Shown here piece by piece: positions 59,994 through 64,000 of a stretch of 64,000 nt of DNA. The position numbers and the translations under genes are program-made. The stretch comes from Pirellulales bacterium. GTDB taxonomy: Bacteria > Planctomycetota > Planctomycetia > Pirellulales > DATAWG01. Under the pieces are notes generated by a model. That model had not been told where the DNA came from, ran no database searches, and saw only the letters and a program-made list of their open reading frames with translations. The DNA lies in NCBI GenBank assembly GCA_035939775.1, contig DASZFO010000309.1, positions 1 to 64,000 on the forward strand, written 5' to 3'. Every line of letters starts with the position of its first letter. Within the stretch, counting starts at the first letter, position 1.

Positions 59994-60096
59994 GGTAGGG
60001 TGCGTCGAGGCTCGGCGCTGACGCACCGCGGAGCACGATGAATCGGACCGCTGTGGAAGGTTCCGGTGCGTCCGCGCGGACTTGACGCACCCTGCG
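59994..60096. repeat. GGTGCGTC palindromic element (family 5)
   Basis: GGTAGGGTGCGTC, GACGCACC, GGTGCGTCC and GACGCACCCTGC alternate in inverted order, giving two nested hairpins. It lies between the convergent DUF1080 and CPBP genes. Looks like a short interspersed palindromic repeat rather than a terminator, as no T-run is present. Confidence 0.6.
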
Positions 60097-60097
60097 G

Positions 60098-60685
60098 CTA
60101 CGCTTGGCTGCCTCGCGTACCGCGGCGCGTGAGATACGCCAGGGCCGCGAAATCGTAGACCGCATGCGCGACGATCGGGGCAATTAGATTGCCGGTCGCC
60201 ATCCATAGGCAGCCGAAATAAATGCCGATCATCGTTGCCAGCGCAGCGTAGGCCGGTGTGATGATGTGCGCTAATCCAAATAACATGCTCGCCAGCGCGA
60301 TCCCGGCCGCGACGCCGAGCCACTTCGAAAGCGCTGCCTGAATCAATCCGCGGAAGAGCAACTCTTCGCCCAATCCGCCCACTAGCGAAATAAAGGCAAA
60401 ATCGAGCAGCGTGCAGCCGGCGAAGAGGGGCACGACGAATTCATCCACGACGCGGTTGAGTCGCCCCAGCGGCCCGATCCGCAATTGCCGCAGCGCGAGC
60501 ATGGCCGCCAAAAGCGGCGCGCACGCGGCCAATCCCCAGCCGGCTCCCGGCCAGGTCCACCGAATCTGCGCCCAGGGCTGCGTCGGCAAAAGCCGGCCCA
60601 ACGCGATCGCCACCAGCGCAAGCGATCCTTCGAATAGAATCGCGTTGCGGACGAAATGGCTGGGCGACTGAGCGGGGATCGACAT
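60098..60685 (-). CDS. CPBP-family intramembrane metalloprotease
   Basis: 195 residues, about six helices, with the three CPBP (Abi/CaaX protease-like) motifs: EELLFRGLI (EExxxR), ASMLFGLAH (FxxxH) and VAHAVYDF (HxxxN/D type). Such proteins cleave membrane substrates or process peptides; the target here is unknown. The ATG at 60685 is used; the longer frame to 60811 runs toward the family-1 repeat and lacks conservation. Confidence 0.85.
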   Translation of the reverse strand: MSIPAQSPSHFVRNAILFEGSLALVAIALGRLLPTQPWAQIRWTWPGAGWGLAACAPLLAAMLALRQLRIGPLGRLNRVVDEFVVPLFAGCTLLDFAFISLVGGLGEELLFRGLIQAALSKWLGVAAGIALASMLFGLAHIITPAYAALATMIGIYFGCLWMATGNLIAPIVAHAVYDFAALAYLTRRGTRGSQA

Positions 60686-60795
60686 CGGGAAGTCGGGAGA
60701 TGGCAGGAGGCATTCGGCAGTCCGCGCGGGAATCGACACGGCGCGTTCAACGTAGCAGCCTGGACCATTGCCGCACAATTGCGATTGAAGTATGC

Positions 60796-60867
60796 GTAGC
60801 GGAATTCGCAAGAATTCCGATTCGTCGAAACGCGAACCTCCGACTGAATTCTGGCGAATTCAGCTAC
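60796..60867. repeat. Family-1 palindromic element, copy F
   Basis: GTAGCGGAATTCGCAAGAAT (from 60796) and GAATTCTGGCGAATTCAGCT (to about 60865, then AC) are inverted arms around 25 bases. It sits between the divergent CPBP and uvrA genes. Confidence 0.75.
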
Positions 60868-60976
60868 GGCCAAAGCCAAACTTTCATAACAGGTTTCCTT
60901 GTCCAGCGCTGATGGCGATGATAGGCTAAAAAGTTTGGCGTAACTCGATCCGCCACGCCAGGGTGATTTGCAAGCC

Positions 60977-63877
60977 ATGAGCGTCGAGGCAGTCTCCAAT
61001 CCGATTCCGTCGCCAGCCTCCGCTGCCGCGCCGCCCGTTCCGGACACAAACGGCGTGGCGGGGGCGGAAATGATCCGCGTGCGCGGCGCGCGGGTCCATA
61101 ATCTTCAGAATATCGACATCGACATCCCGCGCGACCAGCTCGTCACCATCACCGGCCCGAGCGGCTCCGGCAAGAGTTCGCTGGCTTTCGACACGCTTTT
61201 CGCCGAAGGGCAGCGGCAATACATCGAGAGCCTGTCGGCCCATGCCCGGCAGTTCGTACACCAGCTCGAGCGCCCGGACGTCGACCTGATCGAAGGCTTG
61301 CAGCCAACGATCTCGATCGACCAACGGGCCGGCAGCCAGAACCCGCGGAGCACGGTCGCCACGGTCACCGAGATCTACGATCACTTGCGGCTGCTCGTTG
61401 CTCGGCTGGGCACCCCGCACTGCTTTCAATGCGGCGCCCCGATCCGGCAGCAATCGCCCGAGGAGATTCTCGAGGAATTGTTGCAGCTTCCCGCCGGCAC
61501 GAAAGCGATGCTGCTGGCGCCGATCGTTCGCGGGCGGAAGGGGCAGCATCGCGAGGTCTTCGCCACGATTCGCAAGGCCGGCTTCATCCGCGCCCGAGTC
61601 GATGGCGAGCTTGCCGACGTCGACAATCCGCCGGAGTTGAACGCTCGCAAATCGCATCAGATCGAGGCCGTGATCGATCGGATCGTGATCCGCGAGGGGA
61701 TCAACGACCGCCTGGCGGAGTCGATTCAAATGGGCGTGTCGCAGGGCGAGGGCACGCTGCTGGTGAGCTATTTCGAGCGGGCGAGCGACGAAAGCAGCGA
61801 TGGCACTTGGCACGACTTGCTCTATAGCACGCTGTATGCGTGCCCAAATTGCAAGATCAGCTACGAGGAACTCGAGCCGCGCACCTTCAGCTTCAACAGC
61901 CCCTACGGCGCCTGCCCGACATGCGAAGGGCTCGGCACGCGGATCGAATTCGACCCCGATTTGATCCTACCGGACTTGAAACTTTCGCTCGGCGAGCGGG
62001 CGATCGCTCCCTGGAAGAACGACACGGACACGGCCGAGCGGCAGCACAAAAAGCTGCTCGCGCCGTTTCTCGATTCTCACTCGGTCCGCTGGAACACGCC
62101 GCTGTCGGAATGGAAGCCGGCGGCGATGCAGCAATTCCTGCGCGGCGATGGCAAGGATTTTCTCGGCCTGTTGATCTTGCTCGAAAAGGAATTCGCCACG
62201 GCGACGCGCTCGGCCACGCGCGAACGGCTCGAAAGCTTCCGCGGAGAAGTTGTATGCCCGGCTTGCCAGGGCGCTCGGCTGCGGCCCGAGGCGCGGAGCG
62301 TGCGCTTCGGCGGGCGGGCGATTCACGAAATCGCGGCGCTCAGCGTCGATCGGGCCGCCGAATTCTTCGCCGGCGTCGAGGTCCATCCCGACGATTTGCC
62401 GATCTACGAGCCGATCGCCGGCGAAATCCGCAACCGCCTGGCGTTTCTGTCGAAGGTCGGGCTGGATTATATCACGCTCAGTCGCCCGGCCGACACGCTC
62501 AGCGGCGGCGAATTGCAACGCGTCCGCCTAACCACTGGCATCGGCTCGGGGCTGGTCGGCGTCTGCTACGTGCTCGACGAGCCTTCGATCGGCCTGCACC
62601 CGCGCGACAATCAACGGCTCATCGAAGCGATCCGCCAACTGCAACAGCAAGGGAATACGGTCCTGGTCGTCGAGCACGATCAGGAGATGATGCGCCAGGC
62701 CGATCGGCTCATCGACATGGGACCCGGCGCGGGGTTGCACGGCGGGCGAATCGTCGCCCAGGGAACGCCGAACGAGGTTGCCGCCGATCCGGCATCGCTC
62801 ACCGGAAAGTATCTCTCGGGGAAGCTGCGAATTCCGCTCCCCGACGCCCGCCGGCGCGTCGCCAAGACCCGCTCGATCACGATCGAGGACGTCACGACCA
62901 ACAACCTCAAGGACGCCAGCGCCATGTTTCCGCTCGGCGTGTTTGTTTGCGTCACCGGGGTGAGCGGCTCGGGCAAAAGTTCGCTGTTGAACGAGACGTT
63001 GGCCCGAGCGATCACGCGGCGGTTGACCGGCATCGGGCCAAAGCCGGGGCCGCACGGCAGCCTCCGCGGCGTGAACCAGATCGATAAGCTGGTCGAGATC
63101 GACCAATCGCCGATCGGCCGCACGCCGCGGAGCAACCCGGCCACATACACCGGAATGTTCGACGAGATTCGCCGCGTGTTTGTCGAGACGCGCGAGTCCC
63201 GGCAGCGCGGCTACCGCTCGGGGCGATTCAGCTTCAACACGAAGGGGGGCCGCTGCGAGGAGTGCCAGGGGCAGGGAGTGCGGAAGTTGGAGATGAATTT
63301 CCTGCCGGATTTATACGTCGCATGCCCGGTCTGCGAGGGAAAGCGGTTCAATCGGCAGACGCTCGAAATCCTTTATCGGGGCCGCTCGATTGCCGACGTG
63401 CTCGAAATGCGGATCGAGGAAGCGAGCGGATTTTTCGAGAACTTTCCGGTGATCCACCGGCTGCTCAAGAGCCTCGAAGAGGTCGGCCTCGGCTATCTGC
63501 AACTCGGCCAGCCCTCGACCACGCTTTCTGGCGGCGAGGCCCAGCGGATCAAGCTGGCCACCGAACTCGGCCGCGTCGATACGGGCAAGACGCTCTATCT
63601 CTTGGACGAGCCGACGACGGGCCTGCACTTCGACGACATCAAGCGGCTCTTGCAGGTGCTCCAGCGGCTCGTGGATCGCGGCAACACTGTGATCGTCATC
63701 GAGCACAATCTGGACGTGATCAAGACGGCCGACTGGATCATCGACCTCGGCCCGGAAGGAGGCGACGGCGGCGGCCAAATCGTCGCCACCGGCACCCCCG
63801 AGCAAATCGCGGCGCTCGATGACAACCACACCGGCCGCCACCTGCGGCCGCTATTGAACGGATTGGTCGCGAAGTGA
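60977..63877 (+). CDS. uvrA: Excinuclease ABC subunit A
   Basis: 966 residues, full length. DNA-damage recognition ATPase of nucleotide excision repair. ATP-binding half one: Walker A TGPSGSGKSSLAFDTLFAEG, signature LSGGELQRVRL, Walker B VCYVLDEPSIGLHPRDN. Half two: Walker A TGVSGSGKSSLLNETL, signature LSGGEAQRIKL, Walker B LYLLDEPTTGLHFDD. Zinc-type Cys pairs are seen in CPNCK/CPTCEG and in CEECQGQG/CPVCEG. ATG at 60977 (MSVEAV) is preferred over the TTG at 60968. Confidence 0.97.
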   Translation: MSVEAVSNPIPSPASAAAPPVPDTNGVAGAEMIRVRGARVHNLQNIDIDIPRDQLVTITGPSGSGKSSLAFDTLFAEGQRQYIESLSAHARQFVHQLERPDVDLIEGLQPTISIDQRAGSQNPRSTVATVTEIYDHLRLLVARLGTPHCFQCGAPIRQQSPEEILEELLQLPAGTKAMLLAPIVRGRKGQHREVFATIRKAGFIRARVDGELADVDNPPELNARKSHQIEAVIDRIVIREGINDRLAESIQMGVSQGEGTLLVSYFERASDESSDGTWHDLLYSTLYACPNCKISYEELEPRTFSFNSPYGACPTCEGLGTRIEFDPDLILPDLKLSLGERAIAPWKNDTDTAERQHKKLLAPFLDSHSVRWNTPLSEWKPAAMQQFLRGDGKDFLGLLILLEKEFATATRSATRERLESFRGEVVCPACQGARLRPEARSVRFGGRAIHEIAALSVDRAAEFFAGVEVHPDDLPIYEPIAGEIRNRLAFLSKVGLDYITLSRPADTLSGGELQRVRLTTGIGSGLVGVCYVLDEPSIGLHPRDNQRLIEAIRQLQQQGNTVLVVEHDQEMMRQADRLIDMGPGAGLHGGRIVAQGTPNEVAADPASLTGKYLSGKLRIPLPDARRRVAKTRSITIEDVTTNNLKDASAMFPLGVFVCVTGVSGSGKSSLLNETLARAITRRLTGIGPKPGPHGSLRGVNQIDKLVEIDQSPIGRTPRSNPATYTGMFDEIRRVFVETRESRQRGYRSGRFSFNTKGGRCEECQGQGVRKLEMNFLPDLYVACPVCEGKRFNRQTLEILYRGRSIADVLEMRIEEASGFFENFPVIHRLLKSLEEVGLGYLQLGQPSTTLSGGEAQRIKLATELGRVDTGKTLYLLDEPTTGLHFDDIKRLLQVLQRLVDRGNTVIVIEHNLDVIKTADWIIDLGPEGGDGGGQIVATGTPEQIAALDDNHTGRHLRPLLNGLVAK

Positions 63878-63961
63878 GAGCGGCGCAATCCAGCGAGGGG
63901 TGGCCAGCGCAGTCGGCCAGTGCTCTCTCGACGCGACCGCTCCGCTACGATCTCGCGCCCT

Positions 63962-64000
63962 ATGAAATCACAAGGAAATCTGAATAGCGCACTGGCATCG
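63962..64000 (+). CDS. Possible start of a downstream gene (13 codons visible)
   Basis: An ATG at 63962 opens MKSQGNLNSALAS and runs off the right edge. No clear ribosome binding site precedes it. Too short to judge. The rest of the stretch after uvrA (63878-63961) shows nothing. Confidence 0.15.
   Translation, partial: MKSQGNLNSALAS

Overview
The window looks like a chromosome segment of a GC-rich planctomycete, probably near the Pirellulales. The basis is the mix of families: DUF1080 and a DUF1598-like protein, ExbB/ExbD next to squalene-cyclase-repeat proteins, a large secretin with a TPR-like N-terminus, Tad pili with an SEDG-type Flp pilin, and a divergent ClpS. This placement rests on family composition only. 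I see no rRNA, tRNA, CRISPR array, prophage or intact transposase.

Layout. 0.4-11.1 kb: a type IV pilus/type II secretion-like assembly block, with a PilM protein carrying a PilN-like tail, two single-pass membrane proteins and a giant secretin. 11.2-27 kb: mostly housekeeping and metabolic genes. These are a DUF423 protein, a translationally coupled GNAT/proline-dehydrogenase-like pair, a Sua5-arginine phosphatase fusion followed by rpiB, an HpcH/HpaI aldolase, two divergent phosphohexomutases, a lone flp pilin, serS, an M20 peptidase, clpS-mtaB and a divergent PGK-like gene. 27.4-30.1 kb: a secreted protein with about 30 percent cysteine, then a DUF1598-like protein that shares a module with the secretin. 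30.2-38.9 kb: envelope-sugar genes, comprising GT2, YfhO, DUF362, a squalene-cyclase-like protein, a PAP2/AUR1-like phosphatase and a GT39-like transferase.

38.9-50.7 kb: a complete Tad (Flp) pilus locus. Its flp leader contains a clear GEMM-I cyclic-di-GMP riboswitch, and a strong terminator follows flp. The order is flp, tadV/cpaA, cpaB, cpaC/rcpA, tadZ/cpaE, tadA/cpaF, tadB, tadC, an unknown secreted protein, tadD. 50.8-58.9 kb: a six-gene minus-strand operon of exbB, exbD, exbD, an unknown membrane protein, a TonB-like protein whose periplasmic part is a squalene-cyclase-type repeat domain, and a 1043-residue TPR/coiled-coil exported protein. I consider this the best candidate for an undescribed system. 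59.2-63.9 kb: a DUF1080 protein, a CPBP protease and uvrA.

Several families of short palindromic elements are scattered between genes. Some supply the stop codons or C-termini of neighbouring genes. All family names come from reading motifs by eye; no searches were run.
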